From the NCBI GenBank assembly GCA_902791025.1, contig CADATZ010000003.1, positions 124,001-188,000 on the forward strand: a DNA stretch of 64,000 nt. Direction: 5' to 3'. The stretch is from an uncultured Chloroflexota bacterium (GTDB taxonomy: Bacteria > Chloroflexota > Anaerolineae > Anaerolineales > Anaerolineaceae). Every line of letters starts with the position of its first letter. Position 1 is the stretch's first letter. Below are positions 1 through 8,716 of this stretch, piece by piece. Under the pieces are notes generated by a model. The model was given only the letters and a program-made list of their open reading frames with translations, was not told where the DNA came from and searched no databases. The position numbers were made by a program, and so were the translations under genes.

Positions 1-1854
1 GGTATCTTCTCCATCATAGACATGGCATTCACCGGATGTGCTGATATCGGCGTTAACTTTTGTATCAACTGAACATATGGGCATCAGTGCATCGGCAGCA
101 GCTGAGGCGGCAGGTTCATCTGAACAGCTTTCCCCGTCAGCTGTATATCCCTCAGCAGTAAAACTGACGCTGTAGAAGTCGATTCTGGGTTCATACTTGT
201 AATAGGCAGAGATAATTGCCGACTGTCCCGGGATAAGTCCGTCAATAACAAGGGTGTTCCCTTCTGTTGTTTCTCCGTTGAAACTGAAGAATGATCCTGC
301 CGGTCCGGAAATAATGATTTTGCAGAACTCCTCATCTCCTGTGTTTCTTACGATTACGGTGAATTGATCCGGTTCATCGGAATTCGGATCGGAGCAGTCT
401 GCAGGCATCTGAATATCAAGAGAAATTTCCGGATTCGAAACAGGCGTTGAGGTCGTTGTAACTGTTGGAGTAAATGTAGCTGTAGCTGTCGGTACAAATG
501 TCGTTGTAGCTGTTGGTGTAAATGTTGCCGTAGACGTCGGTGTATAGGTTGCTGTCGGTGCGGGCGTACGTGTCGGAGTCGATGTCGGAATATTTGTAGG
601 CGCCGGTGTACGGGTAGGAGTAGATGAAGGAACATTTGTTGGAGTCGGGGAAGGTAAAGCACAGATATCAATTTGTCCGGATACATTTGATTGGGCAGTC
701 CCGCTGTTTGTATTGCAGGATTCAGCGTTGACCGAGAAATTTACCCGATGAGTTCCGCCGGGGGTGAGCCCGGCTCCGGAAAGATCCTCCTCGAAGATCA
801 ATGTAATATAGTCTTCTGTATAGATCGTTTGGTTATAAACGAACGGAGATGAAGAAGCTGAACTGTTTTTCAGATGGAATCTCCCCGGTTTATCGGCGGA
901 TACTGTTGTTTTGCAGATATCTGAATTTCCTGTGTTACTGATACGGATTTCGTATGAAGCACTGGATGCTGACGGAGAAACACATGAGGTTCCTGTTTTT
1001 ACTGATGCGCTGATTCCGGTTCCTCCGGCAGGTGAATAACATCCGTATTTATCGGCATATGCGGTGGTAGACTGAACTTGTTCCCCGTTATTCGCTGTAA
1101 GTCTGAATTCAAAACGTTTGTATTCCGTATGATCAGCCGGAGGATTATCAAATTCAGATTCGAACACGGCTGTTACACAGGTATGCACTGGAACAGGACC
1201 GTAGGAGAAAGATGCCGAAGGATTCTGAATCGCAGTTGTATTTGAACTGCCGAGAGAAGGAGAATCTCCGGAACTTACATAATAGCTGATGAATTTACCG
1301 GTATGATTTACCGGCGTGAAATTTACGCTCTGATACTCACCGCCTCCGTCGTTACAAGCAGAAACGTACATCCCCGCGGATCTGTCGCTGAGTGCGATAC
1401 AGCCGGAATTTACGCAGTCCACATTGAAATTCATATGCCATGATACCGGCGAAGACAAGAGACGGAAATCCTTAGTCTGGTTCAGATCTTTTTCTTCCAT
1501 TTCCGGAAGTTCAGTCTTCTCGATTTCTTCTTCAACTGTCTGATTTGGTACTATTACTTCTGTTTCAGGCGATCCATCCGAAGAAGGCATACCGCAAGTA
1601 TCCTCGTTTCCGCATGAGTTTCCGTTTTCATCGGGTAAAGCGAAATCACCGGAAATTTCAGAAGTGTTCGCATTATTCTCAGAATCGTTAATGCTCTCAA
1701 TTTTATTGTTTGCTGAATTGATACCGGTAGATTGAGATTCCGGAACAACCGTCTGATTCTCTGCATTTCCGATAACCTGCGGGATTGGCACAAGTGCGGT
1801 CAGCAGCATTGACAGAGTGAATAGAAGTGACAAAATTAGTAATCTTTTTCTCAT
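1..1854 (-). CDS. Secreted protein with Pro/Thr-rich linker (3' end outside window)
   Basis: The reading frame is open from an ATG at 1854 down to base 1 with no stop, so 618 residues are visible and the C-terminus lies outside the window. It starts with a signal peptide (MRKRLLILSLLF then a hydrophobic run to about residue 24), then an acidic stretch. Two related modules, each with an NTG-x(2-3)-[IF]CK core (near residues 308 and 503), flank a linker of repeated PTPT/TATFTPT units at about residues 402-476. Such linkers are common in exported proteins of Anaerolineae. The modules look like CARDB/DUF11-style beta-sandwiches, which is inference. It is divergent from the VirB2-like gene at 2013. 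Probable surface or extracellular protein; function unknown. Confidence 0.8.
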   Translation of the reverse strand, partial: MRKRLLILSLLFTLSMLLTALVPIPQVIGNAENQTVVPESQSTGINSANNKIESINDSENNANTSEISGDFALPDENGNSCGNEDTCGMPSSDGSPETEVIVPNQTVEEEIEKTELPEMEEKDLNQTKDFRLLSSPVSWHMNFNVDCVNSGCIALSDRSAGMYVSACNDGGGEYQSVNFTPVNHTGKFISYYVSSGDSPSLGSSNTTAIQNPSASFSYGPVPVHTCVTAVFESEFDNPPADHTEYKRFEFRLTANNGEQVQSTTAYADKYGCYSPAGGTGISASVKTGTSCVSPSASSASYEIRISNTGNSDICKTTVSADKPGRFHLKNSSASSSPFVYNQTIYTEDYITLIFEEDLSGAGLTPGGTHRVNFSVNAESCNTNSGTAQSNVSGQIDICALPSPTPTNVPSSTPTRTPAPTNIPTSTPTRTPAPTATYTPTSTATFTPTATTTFVPTATATFTPTVTTTSTPVSNPEISLDIQMPADCSDPNSDEPDQFTVIVRNTGDEEFCKIIISGPAGSFFSFNGETTEGNTLVIDGLIPGQSAIISAYYKYEPRIDFYSVSFTAEGYTADGESCSDEPAASAAADALMPICSVDTKVNADISTSGECHVYDGEDT

Positions 1855-1923
1855 GTCTAAATCCTTTCCTGTTTGATTGGTCACAGGATACAAAGGCAGA
1901 GAGAAAAGAATCTTCATACGAAG

Positions 1924-1960
1924 AAGTTTGTGAATAATCTAAATAGCAATACTTATTGTT
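1924..1960 (+). repeat. Dispersed 37-bp repeat, copy A
   Basis: This 37-bp sequence begins AAGTTTGTGAATAATC and ends ATACTTATTGTT. It lies in the divergent region between the secreted-protein gene and the VirB2-like gene. A copy with one mismatch is at 32422-32458, and an inverted copy with two mismatches is at 51678-51714. Its 3' half holds a short imperfect palindrome (CAATA-CT-TATTG). See the finding on a possible ParB or regulator site. Confidence 0.85.
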
Positions 1961-2012
1961 GTTTTTTATCTGAGATATAACCGTCATCCAGAGTAATGAA
2001 GGGCAAAGGAAT

Positions 2013-2420
2013 ATGAGTTTCAAAAAGAAAAAAAATGTCAGAATCGTTTACGATATTGTCGCAGTAGCTGCTGCGCTTATATCTTTTATTCCGGCGTATG
2101 CAGAAAGCCAGCTTGCGAATCAGGTTCTGAGAGCTGTATCAAAGGTATCTGATTCTATCGTAACGATACTTCTTGGTTTGATTGTTCTTGCAACTGTTAT
2201 TTCGTTGGTTCATAGTGGCCTGTCAGCTCAAATCAACACTCAGTTTCAAAAGAAGTTCGGATTGTCACGGGAAATCATCATGGTTCTTGAAACCGTGACA
2301 ATATTTGTGCTTGCCATGATAGCTCTGCCTTTACTGAAAAGCATTATGAGGGTTGCAATATCAAGAATCGGCTCTCAATCCGAAATGCTTGGCGGAAATA
2401 TTCATTTGCCGGAATACTGA
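2013..2420 (+). CDS. VirB2/TrbC-like pilin paralogue
   Basis: 135 residues. A basic N-terminus and a hydrophobic signal-like segment end at PAYA (about residue 30), followed by two membrane helices at about 44-66 and 90-112. The segment HSGLSAQINTQF matches KSGLTAQAAQQF and KSGLGAQAAKTF in the VirB2-like proteins at 20158 and 20695, and the following hydrophobic helix is also shared. VirB2-type pilins are small two-helix membrane proteins that form the type IV secretion pilus. This copy is separated from the main locus by 18 kb and is the most diverged of the three, so it may be a minor pilin or a duplicate. A GAAGGG ribosome site lies 9 bases upstream. Confidence 0.65.
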   Translation: MSFKKKKNVRIVYDIVAVAAALISFIPAYAESQLANQVLRAVSKVSDSIVTILLGLIVLATVISLVHSGLSAQINTQFQKKFGLSREIIMVLETVTIFVLAMIALPLLKSIMRVAISRIGSQSEMLGGNIHLPEY

Positions 2421-2514
2421 AAAAGGTCTCAGGAAACAAATCACATCTCAGGGAAACAGGACCTTTGCAGGAAAGAACCGTTGAATCCATTTTTCAGGAA
2501 GTATAATTATTAAT

Positions 2515-2808
2515 ATGGTTATTTCAGCTGCAGAAATATGTGATCTTGTTGAGAAAAAAGTTCCGGGAACAAGGTGCATTGTATCACCTTATGGGGATCA
2601 AATAGCTGTTCTGTTTGACAATCAGCCAGACAAAGTAATCCATCTGCTGAGCCCGTATTATCAGATGCGTCTGAAAAAAGGTCTTATAAACGAGGAAGAC
2701 CTTGATCTGCTGATCAATGATGTACGCCGGATTGCGGAAAGAAGGGCTTGGGCTGATACTGTAGTTAGCAGTATTGAAGATGATTTGGAATCGGGTTTAA
2801 TCAGCTGA
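2515..2808 (+). CDS. Hypothetical protein, 97 aa
   Basis: Small soluble protein with no family that I recognise. It begins MVISAAEICDLVEKK. The middle contains an LLSPYYQMRLKKGLI stretch, and the C-terminal half is predicted helical and acidic (LINDVRRIAERRAW). No signal peptide or membrane segment is visible. It lies 94 bases downstream of the VirB2-like gene on the same strand, so the two may be co-transcribed. The nearest ribosome-site-like sequence (AGGAAG) is about 16 bases from the ATG, longer than usual, so the start is uncertain. Confidence 0.55.
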   Translation: MVISAAEICDLVEKKVPGTRCIVSPYGDQIAVLFDNQPDKVIHLLSPYYQMRLKKGLINEEDLDLLINDVRRIAERRAWADTVVSSIEDDLESGLIS

Positions 2809-2938
2809 AAAAATAATCAGGCCAAATTATCACAGCGATTCGCGTGAAAATTACAGTGACCGGGAATTTTTCCTTTTTTCACCTTTCTGTTTCAGATCGT
2901 CGGGGCTGTTCAACGGAGAGAATTTTTTATATTTGCCG

Positions 2939-3898
2939 TTAATTTCTGCTGAAAATAACCCTGTCTATAACAACGAACATTCCCGCCAGATCTGCAAGCT
3001 CCTGAATGGCATCAAAGCATTCTTTCAGATAATCCATATTCCAGGTTTCAAACGGTTTTGACATTGTGATCGGCGGAGTCTTGATCCGGAATGCTGCAGA
3101 CTTTCCGGTCTTTTCCAGCGTGATATGCGTACGTCCATTCTCATGAAGCCAAGCTAACACCACAGAAAGCTGAGGAATTTTGTCGGACGCATTATTTATT
3201 GTCAGATCGACAATGTTGCGATCCGTTTTATGCAGGATATACATTTCTTTTACTCCGACAGAGAAATGCGGCCACCAGCCGTTGACTTTTTCACCGTCAG
3301 CCTTGTTCCGCAGGTTAAGTCTGGGATAATATTCCATCTGATACTCAGCATATTTTTTGAAGGATTGGACTGCAATTTCATTGATGTCCACTTTATATTC
3401 AGCCTTCATCGTTTCAATGGCCTGACTGATCTGCTGAAATCTGACCTGACTGTAAATGTCGTCCTTGCCTGCAAAATAGTTCCTGCATTCCTCGTAGCTG
3501 ACAAAATGTTCATATTTTGCAGATTCCTCATTTGTGTTTCGGTATTTCTCCGGACAGATAATGAATACATCAAAACTGTCATACTCTCCGTTTTTTATGC
3601 CCTTCTGTCCGCGTTTCAGATAGCGTTCATGCTGTTCCGGCATGGCGGCTGCATCGATTTTATCTTCGATCAGGAGGGCATGTTTTTTCCCGCTGATCTC
3701 ATAAATAACAGTAAGATCTGATTCGCCAAGCCCGTTATCGACTTTCGACCGTTCGGCATGCAGAATAGTAAATGGAGAAGAGCAGTATGACGTTTTCTTG
3801 AGAAACAGGTTGGAAAAATCAGTGTCCGTAGCAAAAGTCTCCATGAACAGAAGGTCCATATCTCTTTCGGACACGTCACGGTATTTGCAGATCGTCAT
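2939..3898 (-). CDS. PD-(D/E)XK nuclease superfamily protein (PDDEXK_4-like)
   Basis: 319 residues. Residues about 45-110 carry the nuclease core: GESDLTVIYEI (acidic metal ligand) followed by KHALLIEDKIDA, the E-x-K pair, and a downstream EQHERY helix. This arrangement is typical of PDDEXK_4-type proteins, which occur as stand-alone accessory genes, often in defence-rich areas. The C-terminal half is uncharacterised. The ATG at 3898 follows an AAAGGA site located in the end of the upstream small membrane gene, and the intergenic gap is 3 bases, so the two genes are almost certainly one transcript. The substrate cannot be read from the sequence. Confidence 0.7.
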   Translation of the reverse strand: MTICKYRDVSERDMDLLFMETFATDTDFSNLFLKKTSYCSSPFTILHAERSKVDNGLGESDLTVIYEISGKKHALLIEDKIDAAAMPEQHERYLKRGQKGIKNGEYDSFDVFIICPEKYRNTNEESAKYEHFVSYEECRNYFAGKDDIYSQVRFQQISQAIETMKAEYKVDINEIAVQSFKKYAEYQMEYYPRLNLRNKADGEKVNGWWPHFSVGVKEMYILHKTDRNIVDLTINNASDKIPQLSVVLAWLHENGRTHITLEKTGKSAAFRIKTPPITMSKPFETWNMDYLKECFDAIQELADLAGMFVVIDRVIFSRN

Positions 3899-3901
3899 AG
3901 T

Positions 3902-4087
3902 CTATTCCTTTTCAGCGATAATAAACAGGATAATTCCCAGAATAAACATAATCGCGGCAATTATCAGCAGAAATTCCGGTACCAGAATATCAAACAACAG
4001 CAGATAGAAGATAACACTTGCGGCAATAACAAAGTACATCCCTATTCTGTTTTTTCGGTTTTTGAAACGCTCATGAAAGATTTTCAT
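3902..4087 (-). CDS. Small two-helix membrane protein
   Basis: 61 residues from the ATG at 4087, chosen because GGAG lies 7 bases upstream; a longer TTG start at 4102 has no better site. The N-terminus is basic (MKIFHERFKNRKNR), followed by two hydrophobic helices at about residues 17-34 and 37-56, separated by a short VPEF turn. Family unknown. It sits directly upstream of the PD-(D/E)XK nuclease gene with a 3-base gap, which suggests the membrane protein and nuclease act together or are simply co-expressed. Confidence 0.6.
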   Translation of the reverse strand: MKIFHERFKNRKNRIGMYFVIAASVIFYLLLFDILVPEFLLIIAAIMFILGIILFIIAEKE

Positions 4088-4285
4088 ATACTGTCTCCAC
4101 AACTGGCCCGCTTAAGAACTTCTCTTTTGTGAATCATTTTAGCACAAGATAACATCCTGTATAACATGGTTTTTTCATGTTTCTTATGAAGGATAATCGC
4201 TCCGGACACATATCGTTTTACGGGTTTCCTATGCCTGCCTAATTTAAGTCTGTTTTATAAGACTGTAAAACGCACTCTGTCCCGA

Positions 4286-4291
4286 TATAAT
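4286..4291 (+). promoter_or_regulatory. Candidate -10 box for the Suv3-like helicase gene
   Basis: A perfect TATAAT is found 28 bases before the ATG at 4319. No clear -35 hexamer lies 16-18 bases upstream (the sequence there is near CTGTAA). The leader contains TGAGGAAC as the ribosome site. Confidence 0.4.
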
Positions 4292-4318
4292 GTGTTTTGA
4301 GCTGAGGAACACGATATT

Positions 4319-6001
4319 ATGTCTGCTAAAAAGAAAACTTTTATTACAAAAACTAAATTACTCAAAATGTTTCCGGGAATGACGGATTATTTGTTCAGGA
4401 CCTATCTTCCTCCGGTTCTCCTTTTTGTCAGGGAAAATGGCAAAATGATTCCAGCCTGGGATAGAGAAGAAGCTTTAGAAATATGCAGGAATAATAAAAA
4501 CCTGCTAGAGGAAAGAGAAAAAATCCGTCGGGATACACAGTTGAATCAAGATTTACAGATGGCGTATCAGGCTTTTGTTTCGAGGTTTACACCTTTTGAA
4601 AAGTTCCATTATGCTGAAAAACTTGACCGGAATTTTATTCTTCATGTCGGTCCCACTAACTCCGGAAAGACCTATACGGCGCTGGAAGCTCTGAAAGAAG
4701 CTGTATCCGGCGTTTATCTCGGGCCGCTCCGCCTTATGGCACTCGAAGTTTTTGACAAGCTGAATACCGTCGATATCCCCTGTTCTCTGCTTACAGGTGA
4801 AGAAAGCATTCCCATACCCTGTGCTGATTTCGTGGCGTCGACTGTTGAAATGGCCGACTTTCAGAAACTGTACGATGTAGCGGTAATTGACGAGGCTCAG
4901 ATGATCCGTGATCCGAGACGAGGCGCACATTGGTTTGACGCCATCTGTCAGATAAATGCGAAAACGGTTCATGTCTGTCTTGCTCCTGAAGCGGAAAACC
5001 TTATCGTTGAACTCATGAAATCCATCGATGCTCCGTATGAAATCATTTATCATAAGAGACTCGCGCCTCTGTTCGTCGGGAAACAGATGGCTGGATTTGA
5101 CGACATATTAACCGGAGATGCCATAATTGCTTTTTCACGGCAGAAGGTGCTCGCTATTGCCGCAGAAATGAGAACTAGAGGTTTTTCTCCTGCGGTTATT
5201 TACGGAGGCCTGCCACCAAGATCCCGCAGAATGGAAGTTGAGGATTATACTGCCGGACGTAAAAATATAATCGTAGCGACGGATGCAATCGGGATGGGTC
5301 TGTCTTTGCCGATCCGACGTATTGTATTTGCCGAAGTGAGAAAATTTGACGGACAACACCGGCGAGCGCTTACGCCTCCTGAAATAAAGCAGATTGCAGG
5401 CCGCGCGGGAAGATTCGGAATCTATGACCACGGAGAAGTTACTTCTTTCAAGCATAACGGATATATATCAGAAGCGCTTCGGCAGGAGGATCTTCCCATT
5501 GAGAAGCTCCGTATTTCCTTTCCTGGAGATGAGGCAATTGCATCCGGATATCCCATGACACAGCTGCTCGAAGAGTGGCAAAAACTCCCGAGAGCCGGAT
5601 GGTTTGAAAGAGAGAATATGGGGAATGCATATAAACTACTGAAGATCTTTCCGGGCAAGCAGAAAAGGACGGACAGGCAGGTGATTTATAAGCTGATAAC
5701 CTGTCCGGTTGATACGGATAGAGCGTATATGGTGGCATATTGGAAGCAGTGTGCCGAAGCAGTCCTTGCAGATATGGATATACCCGTTCCTAATTTCGGA
5801 ATGAAGACACTGGAAAACTGTGAAATGCAGTACAGAGCACTGGATCTGTACAAGATCATGTGTGTGCGCTTTGACAAAAAGAATTACTGCGAGAATTTTC
5901 AAGACGAAGTGATTCAACGCATCTCTGTCTTATTGCAGGATGCCAAAAACAGATTGCTGCTTGCTGAATCCCTGCAACAGCCTGCGGAAGATTTAGTTTA
6001 G
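4319..6001 (+). CDS. Suv3-like superfamily 2 RNA/DNA helicase
   Basis: 560 residues. Helicase motifs in order: Walker A GPTNSGKT (111-118), DEAQ box (191-194), YGGLPPRSRR (about 300), ATDAIGMGLSLPIRR (about 322-336), and motif VI QIAGRAGR (358-365). The GPTNSGKT, ATDAIGMGLxLxIRR and QIAGRAGR combination is the signature of the Suv3 family, best known as the mitochondrial degradosome helicase. Bacterial members are less studied. The N-terminal 100 residues are charged and helical. An ATP-driven 3'-5' RNA unwinding role is likely by family; a partner exonuclease is not visible nearby. It is monocistronic: a hairpin with T tract follows at 6040-6088. Confidence 0.85.
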   Translation: MSAKKKTFITKTKLLKMFPGMTDYLFRTYLPPVLLFVRENGKMIPAWDREEALEICRNNKNLLEEREKIRRDTQLNQDLQMAYQAFVSRFTPFEKFHYAEKLDRNFILHVGPTNSGKTYTALEALKEAVSGVYLGPLRLMALEVFDKLNTVDIPCSLLTGEESIPIPCADFVASTVEMADFQKLYDVAVIDEAQMIRDPRRGAHWFDAICQINAKTVHVCLAPEAENLIVELMKSIDAPYEIIYHKRLAPLFVGKQMAGFDDILTGDAIIAFSRQKVLAIAAEMRTRGFSPAVIYGGLPPRSRRMEVEDYTAGRKNIIVATDAIGMGLSLPIRRIVFAEVRKFDGQHRRALTPPEIKQIAGRAGRFGIYDHGEVTSFKHNGYISEALRQEDLPIEKLRISFPGDEAIASGYPMTQLLEEWQKLPRAGWFERENMGNAYKLLKIFPGKQKRTDRQVIYKLITCPVDTDRAYMVAYWKQCAEAVLADMDIPVPNFGMKTLENCEMQYRALDLYKIMCVRFDKKNYCENFQDEVIQRISVLLQDAKNRLLLAESLQQPAEDLV

Positions 6002-6039
6002 CTTGATAAACAAGTAAACATTACAAAAATACTTTTGTA

Positions 6040-6088
6040 TCCTTTTGCCTGCGCCGGAAAACCGGCAGAACTTGCGAAAGGATTTTTT
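6040..6088 (+). terminator. Hairpin with T tract that also masks the cpaB ribosome site
   Basis: The arms TCCTTTTGC (6040-6048) and GCGAAAGGA (6074-6082) form a 9-bp stem with one G-T pair. An inner GCCGG/CCGGC hairpin lies in between, and six T follow at 6083-6088. It ends the helicase transcript by form. The 3' arm contains AAAGGA, the only ribosome site for the cpaB ATG at 6091, so the structure could also act as an attenuator or a translational switch. Confidence 0.7.
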
Positions 6089-6090
6089 AT

Positions 6091-7224
6091 ATGAAGAGCA
6101 ACAAAATTGTAATTGTGGCCGGCATTCTTCTGCTGGCCGTAACTTTCTTCGGGATTCTGGCGTACGGTAAACTCATGAATCCAGATCCGGTTTATATCCT
6201 GACAGCAAAATCGGATATCAACCAGGGAACCAGCCTTGTATCCCTTACCCAGGATAATTTCAACATCGTGGATATATCCTCCAGTGCTTCAATGGTAGGC
6301 ACATTCGTCACTCCTTCGGATTTTGCGAAGATGCAGAGTGCGGGCGGGCAGTTTATCAACCTTGTCTCACGCAATGAGCCGGTCAAATATACCGATATCA
6401 TGTCATCCGCTAATCCGCTCTCATCCAGAATCGTATCCCTCGGTCAGGATGATCCGAACAAAGTGGTCATGACCATCAACGTGGCCGGATATGCTCCGGT
6501 CGGGATCCATGAAGGTGACTATGTGGATATTATCGGTACGGTTTCCACCTATGATACTGAGGACGCTTACGGAAATGCGCTGGCCAATATTCTGACAGAT
6601 GCCAGAAAGAAGGCGCTGTCTGAAATTGACGCGGAGGAACTTGGCGAAAAGATTTCCAGTGCTGATTTCGGCTATGCTGACGGTGTAGAATTTGGATCGG
6701 ATTATTATGATGCGGTTTCCGGCGGTTTCGGTTCGGCTTCCGCTGATACCAACGTTTTCTCGGTAACGCAGCCTTCCATTACAGATGAGATCATGGAAAA
6801 AGCAGATCTTCTCCAGGAGAAAACCAATGAACTCTCAGCTGTTCTCGATGAATGGAAAGAATTTGTGGATCTCTGGGGGAGTGCTGATCCTGTTGCACTT
6901 TCCGAGATGCTTGAAGCCGGTTACTATCTGGCGCCTATTGCCAAGGTGCTCGTAAACGGCGCGAAAGTCATCAATGTGAACCGCACCGAAGACAGTTATG
7001 CTGCCGGAGTGGATTCTCTGGATGTTCTTGTACCGCGTGATGCAATCGAATGGATCGCCATGGCAGAGGAAGGCGGAACACTGCGGATCGCTATTCTCTC
7101 CTCCAATGCGAACCCGAACGGCTCCGGTGCAACAGAAGGCGCGTCCATGCAGGACTTCATCGAGTCCTTTGTCCATGACCGCGGCGATAAAACCGAATAT
7201 TCGGTGATTCCGTCCAGCCGCTGA
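6091..7224 (+). CDS. cpaB: Tad/Flp pilus assembly protein CpaB (SAF-domain)
   Basis: 377 residues. A single N-terminal membrane helix (about 6-26) is followed by an SAF-like segment (VYILTAKSDINQGTSL, about 36-51) and a conserved CpaB/RcpC-type core including KVVMTINVAGYAPVGIHEGDYVDI (about 128-152). The C-terminal part, LDVLVPRDAIEWIAMAEEGG, is also typical. Residues about 165-260 form a longer acidic insertion than usual. CpaB is a periplasmic or surface-facing Tad assembly factor. It is the first gene of the cpaB-cpaE-cpaF-tadB-tadC operon, and its ribosome site is inside a hairpin that ends in a T tract. Confidence 0.85.
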   Translation: MKSNKIVIVAGILLLAVTFFGILAYGKLMNPDPVYILTAKSDINQGTSLVSLTQDNFNIVDISSSASMVGTFVTPSDFAKMQSAGGQFINLVSRNEPVKYTDIMSSANPLSSRIVSLGQDDPNKVVMTINVAGYAPVGIHEGDYVDIIGTVSTYDTEDAYGNALANILTDARKKALSEIDAEELGEKISSADFGYADGVEFGSDYYDAVSGGFGSASADTNVFSVTQPSITDEIMEKADLLQEKTNELSAVLDEWKEFVDLWGSADPVALSEMLEAGYYLAPIAKVLVNGAKVINVNRTEDSYAAGVDSLDVLVPRDAIEWIAMAEEGGTLRIAILSSNANPNGSGATEGASMQDFIESFVHDRGDKTEYSVIPSSR

Positions 7225-7237
7225 TACCAGATGATAA

Positions 7238-7267
7238 GTCACGGGGACAACGATCTGCCCCCGTGAC
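7238..7267 (+). other. Intercistronic hairpin between cpaB and cpaE
   Basis: GTCACGGGG (7238-7246) pairs with CCCCGTGAC (7259-7267), a 9-bp GC-rich stem with a 12-base loop and no T tract afterwards. It is more likely an mRNA processing or stability element than a terminator. Confidence 0.55.
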
Positions 7268-7285
7268 AATGATAAGGAAAAACAG

Positions 7286-8710
7286 ATGGAAGAAAAAGAA
7301 AACAAGAAACTCAACGTGCTGGTGTTCGCATCACCTTCTTTGTTCGGGAATATCTCGGAATATTTCCGCCCGTCTGACAGTTCGGTTTTGAACCTTGTCA
7401 TGCCGGTTGCCACCTTCGATCTGCGGACTGCGGCCAGCTATCTTGAGACAATGAGTATTGATGTACTCATCGCCGAGCCGAATGTTAACCGTTTCAATCT
7501 TTCGGATTTTCAGTCTCTGCGCCAGAAATCCGAAAGACCGGTTCTTCTCGTCGGGCTTTCGTTTGCAGGACCTGATATGGAGCTGTTCTCTCACAGCGGA
7601 CTGGATGCATGTTATATGCTGCCGCTGAATCAGACGGTCATGGAAAAAATGAATTCGGAACTTCCCCGTAAACTGGATGATATTTCCAGATCCTGGAAAA
7701 AAGGGGTATGGGCATCGGTTTCAACGCAGGAAATCCGCGATATTGTTTCACAATCAGTGGACAGCAGGTGGCAGCGGTCCGTTATCTCCACGTGGTCCCC
7801 AAAGGGCGGTGTCGGGAAATCGACCGTAGCTGTTGAACTTGCCTCCACCCTGGCCTATCTCGGCGGTTTGAATGTCTGCATCCTGGACACCAATATGAAC
7901 GGCGGTCATGTCCGTCTCCGTCTGAATATTGAATCGGAGCACAGCATTCTTTCTGTCGCAACCATGATTGACAGTGCGAAAAAGAATAACCGGGACTGGG
8001 CAGCCGCTCAAAAGGAGATCGGCGAGGAAATGAAAAAATACCTGATCCCCGTTCCCGGACTGACCACAAACGGCCGGTACAACTTTTTCTGTATCCCGGG
8101 TATTACAAGCCAGGCCCAGGCCACCAGCCATTACCTGCGGAAGGCGGATGAATGCGCTGATTTTATGCGTACTCTCATTGACTATCTGAAACAGCGTTTC
8201 GATTTCGTTATTATCGATGTCGGCTCTTCCGTAAATGTGAGCATGCACAGGGAATCATTCAGAAATTCGGACCATATTCTCGTGGTATGCGATGCCGATG
8301 CGGCCTGTATCGCTGACACGAAAAGAACGCTGGCCCAGGACCTTGCTCCAGAGTTTCCACTGGAAAAGTTCTCCCTTGTCCTCAACCGCTGGCAGGACAA
8401 TGTCGGTATCAAACTTGAAGAGGTCGCTGCAAAGATCGGTATTTCTCCGCGAAGGACAATTATCAACGACTTCCTTGGCGGGGTGACCAGGGCAGGCAAC
8501 AGCGGCTGTTCGTATGTGGTGTCGAACTACGATAAAAAAGATAATCATCATATCACTGAAGACTGCATGCGTCAGTTCGCCGAACTGGCAGCAACTTTTT
8601 TCCCGACGATCAGCAGCGTATGGAGCAAGCATGAGCTGGCTCTGAAGAAGACAAAGGATACTTCAAAGGCGCGGAAACGCGGACTGTTCGGTCTTTTCGG
8701 TAAAGGATAA
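7286..8710 (+). CDS. cpaE: Tad pilus localisation ATPase CpaE/TadZ
   Basis: 474 residues. The N-terminal ~130 residues resemble an atypical receiver domain. The C-terminal half is a ParA/MinD-type ATPase with the deviant Walker A KGGVGKST (173-180), a switch segment LDTNMNGGHVRLRL, and FVIIDVGSSVN as the Walker B region. The canonical D of the MinD-type switch I (usually DxDxxxG) is replaced by DTNMNGG. CpaE/TadZ proteins position the Tad machine at a pole or site in the cell. The gene lies between cpaB and cpaF with 6 bases to cpaF; the ribosome site is AAGGAAAAAC. Confidence 0.85.
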   Translation: MEEKENKKLNVLVFASPSLFGNISEYFRPSDSSVLNLVMPVATFDLRTAASYLETMSIDVLIAEPNVNRFNLSDFQSLRQKSERPVLLVGLSFAGPDMELFSHSGLDACYMLPLNQTVMEKMNSELPRKLDDISRSWKKGVWASVSTQEIRDIVSQSVDSRWQRSVISTWSPKGGVGKSTVAVELASTLAYLGGLNVCILDTNMNGGHVRLRLNIESEHSILSVATMIDSAKKNNRDWAAAQKEIGEEMKKYLIPVPGLTTNGRYNFFCIPGITSQAQATSHYLRKADECADFMRTLIDYLKQRFDFVIIDVGSSVNVSMHRESFRNSDHILVVCDADAACIADTKRTLAQDLAPEFPLEKFSLVLNRWQDNVGIKLEEVAAKIGISPRRTIINDFLGGVTRAGNSGCSYVVSNYDKKDNHHITEDCMRQFAELAATFFPTISSVWSKHELALKKTKDTSKARKRGLFGLFGKG

Positions 8711-8716
8711 TCTGCT

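Noticed and set aside
354..686. Arg/His/Leu-rich 110-residue reading frame on the minus strand
   Set aside because: It is the shadow in another frame of the Pro/Thr linker of the secreted protein that runs from 1854 to base 1; its low-complexity composition follows from the repeat codons.
3230..3721. 163-residue frame opposite the PD-(D/E)XK nuclease gene
   Set aside because: Lies entirely antisense to a gene with clear nuclease motifs, and has no ribosome site or recognisable domain.
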